Below are positions 24,282 through 31,922 of a stretch of DNA of 64,000 nucleotides, one piece after another; position 1 is the first letter of the stretch; every line of letters starts with the position of its first letter. Below the pieces are notes generated by a model, which was not told where the DNA came from, ran no database searches, and saw only the letters and a list, made by a program, of their open reading frames with translations. A program made the translations under genes and the position numbers. Source of the stretch: CAZCTC01 sp964501335 (lineage in GTDB: Bacteria; Chloroflexota; Anaerolineae; B4-G1; SLSP01). The DNA is taken from contig CAZCTC010000005.1 of NCBI GenBank assembly GCA_964501335.1, forward strand, positions 110,328 to 174,327. The letters run 5' to 3'.

Positions 24282-26537
24282 ATGTTCATAGGAAAAGTCA
24301 CTGCCTGGACATCACAACCGACCATCCGGAAAATTCAGGGGTATCTATTGCCATGGGTCGCATTCGGGATACTTTGGAATTGGAGCTGGCGCATCAGCAA
24401 TCCCTTCCTAAACATTCCCGCTTATGGCGATGCCTTAGAAGTCTTATGGGGAATTCAATGGTATGGTAATCACATCTTCGACGGGTCACTCTGGATAAAC
24501 CCTCAAATCTTTTATCCCGCCGGCTGGCATATCAGCTCATTTGCCCATGCGCCGTTCAGCCTCATTCCCTTGCTCCCCTTTTATTATGCCGGGGGAGCCG
24601 CTTTTGCTTACAATATGAGTCTGTTACTGGCCTCCATTGCAGGGTTTGGCGGCAGTTATCGATTGACCCATCGATGGACCCGTTCTCAATTCTACGCTAC
24701 GCTGGCGGCACTCTTATTTACCTTCTGGACCTGTCGCTGGATTCGTACCCATGGCCATCAAAATGTCCTTTGGGGTTCTTCCCTGCTGCTCTGGATTGCC
24801 TTAGCCATGGATCGAGCCCTGACGGGAGCCCCCCGGCTGCTGCGCCGACGCTTGATTCAAGCCGGCGCTTTATGGGGCCTCGCCATTGCCATTCAGCTTT
24901 ATTACCTCTGGATTGGGGGATTTGTTATCCTCAGCTATTGCCTGGGCTATTTCCCAAAATTCCGCAGCCAGGGAAAAGTCGCCTTTTTAAACCTGGGATT
25001 GATCCCCACCGTCGCCTTGCTCTTGAGTTCTCCGGCCATCTGGATTTTTGCAAAAGGACAACGATCAAGCGGGGCCGAATTGTTCAATCTTGTGGGTACC
25101 GATTATTGGAGCGCCAGCCTCAACAGCCTGCCCATTCCTTCCATTTATCATCCCTGGCTGGCCACCTTCGCCCAAAAAATCTATCAAGGCCCCTTGGATG
25201 AATCAAGCATCGCCAACCTGGGACTTATCGCTTCTTTATTAGTGCTGATCGTAGTTTTTCAACTCTGGCGCACCCCCAAATGGCGTCCGGCGCTGTTCCT
25301 GACAGGCACCGGAATCCTACTGACCTTAGGCTATACACTCCACTGGGACGGCTACAAATTACAATTAGAAGCAGCCCGCCCGCTGAACACCCTGCTCTGG
25401 AACATCGGTCATCTGCTCAAACCCAATTACTTCACCTCAGCCACCCCCCCCGAAGGTTTCGCTACCGCCATCCCCCTGCCCAGCCTGTGGTTGGCCGCCC
25501 TGGTCCCTTTCTGGGAAGGCGCCCGCACCCTCTCCCGCTATATTTTTATCGCCGGGGTCAGTTTCTTCCCTCTGGTTGTCGAAAGTATTCGCCGGCTCCC
25601 CCACTGGATTCTGCGTGCCGCGGCAATTATCCTGGTCCTCATTGAAATTGTGCCGCCGCCTACGGGCAACCTTCCCGCTGAGCCCTCTATCCATCCAGCC
25701 CATGCCTGGATTCTGGAAAACGCTCAACCTCAAGATGCCATTTTGGATCTCCAAAGCCTTAGCCCACATCAGTTGCAATTCTGGTGGGGTGGCGAAACCA
25801 TTTGGGCAACCCTTTACCATAAACGCCCCATCGTTTCCGGAGCCGGCAGCCTCTGGCCCTCCAGCAGCCAGGAGCTCGAACAATGGCTCTTCAACCATCC
25901 CGATCCATTTAAAGAAAGCGACTTCGTCTATCAACTCCGCACCTATGGCGTTCGTTATATCTTGCTGCATGAGAAATTTTTATCCATCACCGATTTCTAT
26001 GAACAGGCGGGGACACAAGCCGATTTCCGCCCCGTCCAATGCTTCCAACCTGCCCCAGGACTTTCCCCCTGGGCCTATCCAATCTGCATCATAGAAATCA
26101 AACCTTCTTCCCATCAAAACCTGAATTTACAATTCCGCGAAGGCTGGACCTGTCCTAACAACTGGTCCAATTGCATGGAAGACTGGGGGATCTGGGCCGA
26201 AGGGAAATATTCCGTAAGTCAATGGTTCATCCCTCAAGTAGGCCCCATGCGACTCTCCCTGACCGCCTTTCCCAATTGTGATCCCCAACAGCCCCAAGCC
26301 ATTGCCCTTCAAGTCAACGGACACCCCCTCGCCACCCACACCTGGACGGCCTGTGAAGAGTGGAATGTCGAAATTCCCGTCCCCGCCGAATGGCTCCACG
26401 AAGGCTGGAACGATCTCCGGATGGATTATGGGTACGCAGCCCGCCCGGTCGATCTGACCCAAGGCGCCAATTCAGATCCCCGACTTTTATCGGTCGGGTT
26501 CAGTCGGCTCCAAATCAATCCCATACCACTACCCTGA
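24282..26537 (+). CDS. Large polytopic membrane protein, GT-C-like
   Basis: In this 751-residue protein, residues ~15-470 contain about eleven membrane helices and the rest (~480-751) is a mostly extracytoplasmic globular region. The first loop reads IPAYGDALEVLWGIQWYG...PQIFYPAGW, which resembles the acidic catalytic loop of GT-C glycosyltransferases that use lipid-linked sugars. The C-terminal region has several Cys residues and beta-rich segments (LSVGFSRLQINPIPL). Only a weak ribosome site precedes ATG 24282, 14 bases after the second HPRT. The function is not established. Confidence 0.65.
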   Translation: MFIGKVTAWTSQPTIRKIQGYLLPWVAFGILWNWSWRISNPFLNIPAYGDALEVLWGIQWYGNHIFDGSLWINPQIFYPAGWHISSFAHAPFSLIPLLPFYYAGGAAFAYNMSLLLASIAGFGGSYRLTHRWTRSQFYATLAALLFTFWTCRWIRTHGHQNVLWGSSLLLWIALAMDRALTGAPRLLRRRLIQAGALWGLAIAIQLYYLWIGGFVILSYCLGYFPKFRSQGKVAFLNLGLIPTVALLLSSPAIWIFAKGQRSSGAELFNLVGTDYWSASLNSLPIPSIYHPWLATFAQKIYQGPLDESSIANLGLIASLLVLIVVFQLWRTPKWRPALFLTGTGILLTLGYTLHWDGYKLQLEAARPLNTLLWNIGHLLKPNYFTSATPPEGFATAIPLPSLWLAALVPFWEGARTLSRYIFIAGVSFFPLVVESIRRLPHWILRAAAIILVLIEIVPPPTGNLPAEPSIHPAHAWILENAQPQDAILDLQSLSPHQLQFWWGGETIWATLYHKRPIVSGAGSLWPSSSQELEQWLFNHPDPFKESDFVYQLRTYGVRYILLHEKFLSITDFYEQAGTQADFRPVQCFQPAPGLSPWAYPICIIEIKPSSHQNLNLQFREGWTCPNNWSNCMEDWGIWAEGKYSVSQWFIPQVGPMRLSLTAFPNCDPQQPQAIALQVNGHPLATHTWTACEEWNVEIPVPAEWLHEGWNDLRMDYGYAARPVDLTQGANSDPRLLSVGFSRLQINPIPLP

Positions 26538-26544
26538 GATCCAG

Positions 26545-26573
26545 TTGGAAGAAATCTCAAACGGGTGTAAACT
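26545..26573 (+). promoter_or_regulatory. Candidate parB promoter
   Basis: TTGGAA (26545-26550), a 17-base spacer and TAAACT (26568-26573) precede the parB ATG by about 60 bases. Each box matches the consensus at four or more positions. Confidence 0.35.
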
Positions 26574-26633
26574 TACGTCGTCTCCGCAATGGAGAACGCC
26601 AGGTCGCAGATGTAAAAGGGGAGGAAAAAACGG

Positions 26634-27488
26634 ATGAACGCCAAACGTGGGCTGGGCCGGGGGCTGGAAGCTCTCATTCCAACTGGAGATGAACATGAAC
26701 TCTCCGCCCTGCAAGAAGTACCGCTGGATTTGATCGAACCCAACCCACATCAGCCGCGTATGCCCATCGACGAAACCGAGCTGGCCGAGCTGGCCGCCTC
26801 TATTCAAGAACATGGGATCATACAACCGCTGGTGGTCAATCGTCGCCCCGAAGGGGGCTATCACCTCATCGCCGGAGAACGGCGCTGGCGCGCGTCCCGT
26901 CTGGCCGGCCTGACCACAGTCCCCATCATCATCAAAGAAGTTGCTCCGCAACAAATGCTGGAACTGGCACTGGTCGAAAATATCCAGCGGGCCGACCTGA
27001 ATGCCCTGGAAGAAGCCCTCGCCTACCAGCATCTGGTCGAAGATTTCGGCCTTTCTCAACAAGAAGTCGCACAACGAGTAGGCAAAAGCCGGGTCGCCGT
27101 CACCAACACACTGCGACTGCTGCAAGCGGCCACCGGAGTTAAAGACGCCTTGATTTCCGGTCAAATCAGCGAAGGCCATGCCCGCGCCATCATCAGCCTG
27201 GAAAGCACCACCGATCAGGAAACCGCCCTGGCCTATGTCATCGAACACGATCTGACCGTCCGGCAAACCGAAGCCTTAATCCAACAACTCCGGGAGGGCA
27301 AACCGCCCTCCCCGCCCGCCGAGCCCCCCTCCCCGGATCTTCAAGCCCTGGAAAACCGGTTCCAGGAATCGCTCGGCACCAAAGTCCAACTCAAACCGGG
27401 CCGTAAGGGCGGCCGGGTCGTCATCTATTATTACTCAGATGAAGAATTTCAGGCGCTCTACCAACGGCTGACCGGCGAAGAATTGTAA
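26634..27488 (+). CDS. parB: Chromosome-partitioning protein ParB (Spo0J)
   Basis: This 284-residue CTP-dependent parS-binding clamp starts MNAKRGLGRGLEALIP. It has the ParB/sulfiredoxin-like nuclease fold with PNPHQPR and the C-motif GERRWRASRLAGL, the LENIQRADLNALEEA region, a helix-turn-helix (LSQQEVAQRVGKSRVAVTNTLRLL) and a C-terminal dimerisation domain (KVQLKPGRKGGRVVIYYYS). GGGGAGG lies upstream of ATG 26634. No parA is adjacent, which is unusual because the two genes are normally coupled. A strong terminator follows. Confidence 0.95.
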   Translation: MNAKRGLGRGLEALIPTGDEHELSALQEVPLDLIEPNPHQPRMPIDETELAELAASIQEHGIIQPLVVNRRPEGGYHLIAGERRWRASRLAGLTTVPIIIKEVAPQQMLELALVENIQRADLNALEEALAYQHLVEDFGLSQQEVAQRVGKSRVAVTNTLRLLQAATGVKDALISGQISEGHARAIISLESTTDQETALAYVIEHDLTVRQTEALIQQLREGKPPSPPAEPPSPDLQALENRFQESLGTKVQLKPGRKGGRVVIYYYSDEEFQALYQRLTGEEL

Positions 27489-27508
27489 CATCCTAAAAGC
27501 ACAAAAAA

Positions 27509-27541
27509 GCACCGGAGAAATCAATTTCTCCGGTGCTTTCT
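27509..27541 (+). terminator. Terminator after parB
   Basis: Stem GCACCGGAGAAAT (27509-27521) with ATTTCTCCGGTGC (27524-27536), a two-base gap and TTTC following. It also ends the convergent radical SAM transcript. Confidence 0.85.
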
Positions 27542-27550
27542 TATGGATCG

Positions 27551-28957
27551 TTAAGCCGGGCGCAACACGCCCAACTTACGCAACACCTTCTGAGGCGTCG
27601 CCCGGCGCGCTCTCCGCCATTGCTTCTTAGCCCAACGTCGGAATCGATTGCCCACGGTACGCCGCTGGCTCTCTTCCATAGCCTGCTTCAAGAAAGCATA
27701 ATTCTGCCCCCGGATCTTCGGTTCCTCCGGATTGCGCCGATAAGAATCGTAATCCGCGATCAAACTCAAATCGTTTTCTACCACAAAGGTATAAAGATCG
27801 GTTCCCGGATGGGGTGTATAGAAAGCCGGACTGTAATAATCGGGATCGATCTCTTTCATCATCCGCACCGTATCGAGCACTTCGGCCTCGGTTTCAGTGG
27901 GAATGCCCATCATATAATTGGCCCAAATGGCAATCCCGTATTTCTTACAAATCCGGGCGGCGGCCAGGTTCTGCTCTACAGTCACGCCCTTCCGCAGCAC
28001 TTCCTGTAAAACCCGTTGATTGCCACTCTCAAAACCAATGAAATAGCCTCGCAAACCGGCCTGCACCATTCGAACGACCATATCCTCGTTTTTCACAATG
28101 ATATCGGCCCGGCTCTGAGAGAAAAAGGGCAACTTAAAGCCTTCTGCCATATACTTCTCCGTAAATTCCATCACCCAGGCCCGATCTTCGGTCAGGCAAT
28201 CGTCATGGAACATAAAGGAAGCAATATGGTGACGCTCCACCAACATTCGCAACTCAGCCAGCACGCTGTCGACGCTACGCCGCCGCGTCCGCTTCCCAAA
28301 GAGGTAATCCTCCCCGGGTTTACAAAAAGTACAGTGATAAAGACAGCCTCTTCCAGCAATGATGGTCGCAAAAGGCCCCGGCAACTCATCGACAAAGGGC
28401 ACTTCCGGCGAATCCAGATCATACCCCCAACGCCGCCATTCCTGCATAAACAGATCCCGATCGGCAAATGGAATCTGATCCAGATCCGGCGTCACACCGC
28501 GCAAGACCCGCTTCTGCGGCGGTCGATCCGCCGCCAGATCTTGAAGCAATTGCGGGAAGGAAACTTCTCCTTCATGCGTCATCAAATAGTCTACACAGGG
28601 AATCCGCAGACTGTCTTCCAATGAAATCGTCACATGCGGCCCCCCCAACACCGTCACGGCCTTAGGGAACAACTCTTTAACAATCGCCAGACATTGCTTG
28701 GCCGGATTGTAATCGACGCTCATCATCGTCACCCCGACCACATCGGGAGCCCGTTCCGTCAACACTGCGCGGAAATGGTCCCAACTCTGCATGGCCCGTA
28801 AATCGATCAGGTCCACCTCAAATCCCTGCGCCTTGGCCGCGGCACTGAGAGAAGCCAGACCGTGGGAAATCCAGCCGGCGTCCATTCCCTTTTTCAAAGA
28901 ATTGAAGCCCCGGCCGGCAATCCCCGGGTAGATCAGAGTGGTTTTGAGATGTCTCAA
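27551..28957 (-). CDS. B12-binding-domain radical SAM protein
   Basis: This 468-residue protein has an N-terminal Rossmann cobalamin-binding-like domain (residues ~1-145, with GGPHVT but without a DxHxxG His motif) and a radical SAM barrel with the cluster motif GCLYHCTFC (Cys205, Cys209, Cys212). Family members (BchE/hopanoid-type, methyltransferases, cyclases) make difficult C-C or C-H transformations on lipids, tetrapyrroles or natural products; the product here is unknown. The basic C-terminal tail (RRWAKKQWRRARRAT) could bind membrane or RNA. The start is TTG 28957, with AAAGGG about 8 bases upstream. It follows the SufR-like regulator by 17 bases on the same strand. Confidence 0.87.
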   Translation of the reverse strand: MRHLKTTLIYPGIAGRGFNSLKKGMDAGWISHGLASLSAAAKAQGFEVDLIDLRAMQSWDHFRAVLTERAPDVVGVTMMSVDYNPAKQCLAIVKELFPKAVTVLGGPHVTISLEDSLRIPCVDYLMTHEGEVSFPQLLQDLAADRPPQKRVLRGVTPDLDQIPFADRDLFMQEWRRWGYDLDSPEVPFVDELPGPFATIIAGRGCLYHCTFCKPGEDYLFGKRTRRRSVDSVLAELRMLVERHHIASFMFHDDCLTEDRAWVMEFTEKYMAEGFKLPFFSQSRADIIVKNEDMVVRMVQAGLRGYFIGFESGNQRVLQEVLRKGVTVEQNLAAARICKKYGIAIWANYMMGIPTETEAEVLDTVRMMKEIDPDYYSPAFYTPHPGTDLYTFVVENDLSLIADYDSYRRNPEEPKIRGQNYAFLKQAMEESQRRTVGNRFRRWAKKQWRRARRATPQKVLRKLGVLRPA

Positions 28958-28974
28958 CCTGGTAGCCCTTTCCT

Positions 28975-29595
28975 CTAAGCCGTTTGCGGCCAGCTAATTT
29001 TATAAGTGCAGATGGCATTCTCGCTGGCCCGGCCTTCGGACCGGCTCAGCTCTCCCCCGGTCAACAGCCGAATCATCTGTTCGTCAATCCGACAGGTTTG
29101 AGGATGGTCTAAAGCCACATGCTGATAAGGACAGTTGCTTACATAAAGGAAGTATTCCCCATTGCCCTTTTCCCAACGAGCGACAAAGCCCAATTGCTTT
29201 AAGTAAGCACTCAAAGCGGCCATCCGCTCATCAGGACTCTCCGGCAACGGCCCCGCCTGGGCAGCAAGAACCTGCGCCGTGGAATCCAGAATGCTTTGCT
29301 CTTGCTCCGGAGTCATCTGAGCCCGCAACGCGCTCAACAAAGCACTGGCCAGCCCGCTGTAATTATTGGGGAAAAGATCAGCCGCCGTGGAAGTCAGGCG
29401 ATAAACATACCGCGGACGTCCCGGTCGACTGGAACGCCGGACTTCGGGTTCCGTAATGTAGCCCTCAGAGCGGAGGATTTCCAAATGATGCCGCACCGTC
29501 ACACTGGTGAGCTTCAATTCGCGGCTTAATTCCTGCACGGTGACTTCGCCGCGCCGTTTCAAAATCTCCAGGATTTGTTGTCGAGTATCTTGCAT
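28975..29595 (-). CDS. Cysteine-containing ArsR/DeoR-type regulator, SufR-like
   Basis: This 206-residue regulator starts with a winged helix-turn-helix at residues ~7-50 (LEILKRRGEVTVQELSRELK, SVTVRHHLEILRSEGYI) and a basic wing (SSRPGRPRYVY). The C-terminal half keeps three cysteines, Cys155 (SNCPYQHVA), Cys168 (HPQTCRID) and Cys196 (NAICTYKI), in the arrangement of SufR/COG2345 proteins that sense Fe-S clusters or redox state. It should control itself and the radical SAM enzyme downstream, which itself needs an Fe-S cluster. It has a strong promoter and is divergent from tig. Confidence 0.82.
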   Translation of the reverse strand: MQDTRQQILEILKRRGEVTVQELSRELKLTSVTVRHHLEILRSEGYITEPEVRRSSRPGRPRYVYRLTSTAADLFPNNYSGLASALLSALRAQMTPEQEQSILDSTAQVLAAQAGPLPESPDERMAALSAYLKQLGFVARWEKGNGEYFLYVSNCPYQHVALDHPQTCRIDEQMIRLLTGGELSRSEGRASENAICTYKISWPQTA

Positions 29596-29693
29596 TGTTC
29601 TATTCTCCGCTTCCTGTCAAACCAAACGTTTTAACCCAATCCCGATTTTCCAAAAGGAAAGGCGGGCCCATCCGGCGCTAACGTAGCTTCCCG

Positions 29694-29722
29694 ATTTTAA
29701 CATCATCCTAACGATTTGTCAA
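29694..29722 (-). promoter_or_regulatory. Promoter of the SufR-like/radical SAM operon
   Basis: On the minus strand: TTGACA (29722-29717), a 17-base spacer and TAAAAT (29699-29694). It is about 100 bases upstream of the start codon and divergent from the tig promoter. Confidence 0.75.
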
Positions 29723-29814
29723 ATAGCCATATACTTTTTACTAAAACCCTAACCTTACAGTAAAAGTAGTAAAATGGTAAGAAATCCTTTTTTCCCGCAA
29801 AAAATTTCTTCCTA

Positions 29815-29842
29815 TTGGCTTTCCAGGAGAATGTGTTATAAT
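29815..29842 (+). promoter_or_regulatory. tig promoter with extended -10
   Basis: TTGGCT (29815-29820), a 16-base spacer and TGT-TATAAT (-10 at 29837-29842). The perfect -10 and TGn extension make this convincing. Confidence 0.65.
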
Positions 29843-29873
29843 CTTGACTCGATCCGCAAATGGAGGTTAGGCA

Positions 29874-31184
29874 GTGTTTGACGTACAAAAAGAAATTCTC
29901 GACACCCATGAAGCACGACTGACTGTCACGATCGCCGATAAAATGCAGCAAGAAGGTTTGCAAAAAGCTGCCAAGAAAATCGCCGAACAGGTCAACATCC
30001 CAGGATTCCGCAAAGGAAAAGCCCCTTACGCCATCGTTCTCCGTCAGGTTGGAGAAAAGGCGCTGCAACAAGAAGCCGCGGAAATCATCCTGGATGAAAT
30101 CTACCCTCAGCTAATCGACCAGGAACAGATTGAGCCCTACGGCCCCGGCCAGCTGGAAGCCATGGAGCTTACCCCCCTCGTCTACAAAATCCGCATCCCG
30201 CTGGAACCCGTCGTAGATTTAGGCGATTACAAATCCCTGCGCCGCGAGTGGACGGAACCCACCGTCGCACCCGAAGAAATGCAGCGCAGCCTCGAACAAA
30301 TTCAAGATCGGCAGGCAGTCCTGGAACCGGTTGAACGCCCCGTCGAAATGGGCGATCAAATCGAATGCGAAGAACTGCACGGCTGGATTGAAGAAGACGG
30401 CGAGAAAAAAGAATTTGTCCACGAACATGACTTCACCGTCGTGCTGAAAGATAAAAACCCCTTCATCAGCGCTGACTTCATTCAGGCTTTGGTAGGACTC
30501 ACCAAGGGCGAAGAAAAAATGTTCCGCCAGATCCTGCCTTCCGACATGGGAGAGGAACTGAACGGTAAAGAAGCCACCTTTGAAGTCAAAGTGGCCGAAA
30601 TTTACGCCCGCACCGTCCCTGATCTGGACGACGCCCTCGCCAGCACCGTCGGCCCTTATGAAACCCTGGATCAGCTCAAGGAAGAAGTCTCCAAACGACT
30701 GAAGCAATACAAGCTGGAACAGTATAAGAACGATTACGACCAGGCCCTCGTAGAAGCCCTGGTAGCTCAGGCCACGATCGTCTATCCGCCCCTGGTCCTG
30801 GAAGAAGAAACCGACACCATGATGGAGCAACTGGATCAGCGGTACAAGGAAGATTACCACATCTCGCTGGATGATTTCGCCCGCTTCCAGAAGAAAACCC
30901 GCGATCAGATCCGCGAAGAGCTGACTCCCCGCGCGGAAGAACGCATCAAGCAACGCCTGGTGCTCCGCCAGCTGGCCAAAGAAGAAGCAATCAAAATCGA
31001 AACCAGCGATATCAGCACGGAATTCCAACTCTTCCTGCAATCCTTGGGCATGGATGACCCGACGGCCGCTATGCAGAATATCCCGGACAAGGATCCCCAA
31101 TTCTTGCAGGAACTGCAGGGACGCGCTTTTGGGCGTAAAGTCTTTGAACGCCTGGAACAAATCGCCCGCGGAGAAGCAGAATAA
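29874..31184 (+). CDS. tig: Trigger factor chaperone
   Basis: This 436-residue ribosome-associated chaperone with prolyl isomerase domain has GFRKGKAP in the N-terminal ribosome-binding tail (residues ~43-50). The FKBP-type middle spans ~150-245 (VEMGDQIECEE; IQALVGLTKGEEK; GKEATFEVKVAEIYAR), and a helical C-terminal chaperone domain follows (~250-430). Start GTG 29874 has GGAGG 7 bases upstream. clpP follows 36 bases later, so the operon is tig-clpP, as in many bacteria; a clpX gene is not present after it. Confidence 0.96.
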   Translation: MFDVQKEILDTHEARLTVTIADKMQQEGLQKAAKKIAEQVNIPGFRKGKAPYAIVLRQVGEKALQQEAAEIILDEIYPQLIDQEQIEPYGPGQLEAMELTPLVYKIRIPLEPVVDLGDYKSLRREWTEPTVAPEEMQRSLEQIQDRQAVLEPVERPVEMGDQIECEELHGWIEEDGEKKEFVHEHDFTVVLKDKNPFISADFIQALVGLTKGEEKMFRQILPSDMGEELNGKEATFEVKVAEIYARTVPDLDDALASTVGPYETLDQLKEEVSKRLKQYKLEQYKNDYDQALVEALVAQATIVYPPLVLEEETDTMMEQLDQRYKEDYHISLDDFARFQKKTRDQIREELTPRAEERIKQRLVLRQLAKEEAIKIETSDISTEFQLFLQSLGMDDPTAAMQNIPDKDPQFLQELQGRAFGRKVFERLEQIARGEAE

Positions 31185-31220
31185 TCTGCCCCGCCCGGCA
31201 TTTTAGGTACGGAGGCGAAG

Positions 31221-31808
31221 ATGGGAGTTATTCCTTATGTAATTGAAAGTACAGGGCGTGGGGAACGGATGTACGATATCTTTTCCCTGCTCCTCAAAGA
31301 ACGGATTGTCTTTCTCGGCACTCCGATCAATGAGCATGTGGCTAATTTGATCGTCGCCCAATTGCTCTTCCTGGATCGGGAAGATCCAGAACGGGAGATC
31401 TCCATTTACATCAACTCCCCTGGCGGCGAAGTCCTGGCCGGCCTGGCGATCTATGACACTATGCAACTGGTACGTGCTCCCATCTCCACTATCGCGGTCG
31501 GAATGACCGCCAGTATGGCAACCATTCTGCTCACCGCAGGCGCTAAGGGGCGTCGCTATGCCCTGCCCAATGCCACCATCCACACCCATCAACCCCTGGG
31601 GGGCGTCCAGGGACAGGCCGCGGATATCGAAATCGGAGCCCGTGAAATCTTACGGCTACGCGCCTTAACCAACGACATCCTGCTCCGGCACACGGGCCTG
31701 AGCGCCGACCAAATCGCCAAGTTCACCGACCGCGATTTCTATATGACAGCTCAACAGGCAGCGGAATACGGGTTTGTAGACAAGGTCCTCGAACCCGCAG
31801 CCAAGTAA
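31221..31808 (+). CDS. clpP: ATP-dependent Clp protease proteolytic subunit
   Basis: In this 195-residue serine peptidase, the catalytic triad is visible as Ser98 (GMTASMATILL), His123 (HTHQPLGG) and Asp172 (FTDRDFYM). The conserved SPGGEVLAGLAIYD and KGRRYALPNATIH segments are present. GMTASMA instead of the usual GQAASMG around the nucleophile is a small deviation. It assembles as a double heptamer and works with a ClpX or ClpC ATPase, which must be encoded elsewhere because clpX is missing here. The operon ends at a hairpin after the stop. Confidence 0.96.
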   Translation: MGVIPYVIESTGRGERMYDIFSLLLKERIVFLGTPINEHVANLIVAQLLFLDREDPEREISIYINSPGGEVLAGLAIYDTMQLVRAPISTIAVGMTASMATILLTAGAKGRRYALPNATIHTHQPLGGVQGQAADIEIGAREILRLRALTNDILLRHTGLSADQIAKFTDRDFYMTAQQAAEYGFVDKVLEPAAK

Positions 31809-31833
31809 CAGGACAAACCATTGCATCGGTTAG

Positions 31834-31877
31834 AACTCCCGCATTCTCTCCCTTATGAATAGCGGGAGTTTGCTTGT
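31834..31877 (+). terminator. Terminator after clpP
   Basis: Stem AACTCCCGC (31834-31842) with GCGGGAGTT (31862-31870), 19-base loop, then TGCTTGTGTC. The loop is long and the T-run is weak. Confidence 0.55.
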
Positions 31878-31922
31878 GTCAATATAACAAAAGCTTTTTA
31901 GCTCACCCAAGGAGGGTCTACT

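Noticed and set aside
31809..31922. Missing or hidden clpX after clpP
   Set aside because: The 114-base gap holds only a hairpin and the next gene's ribosome site.
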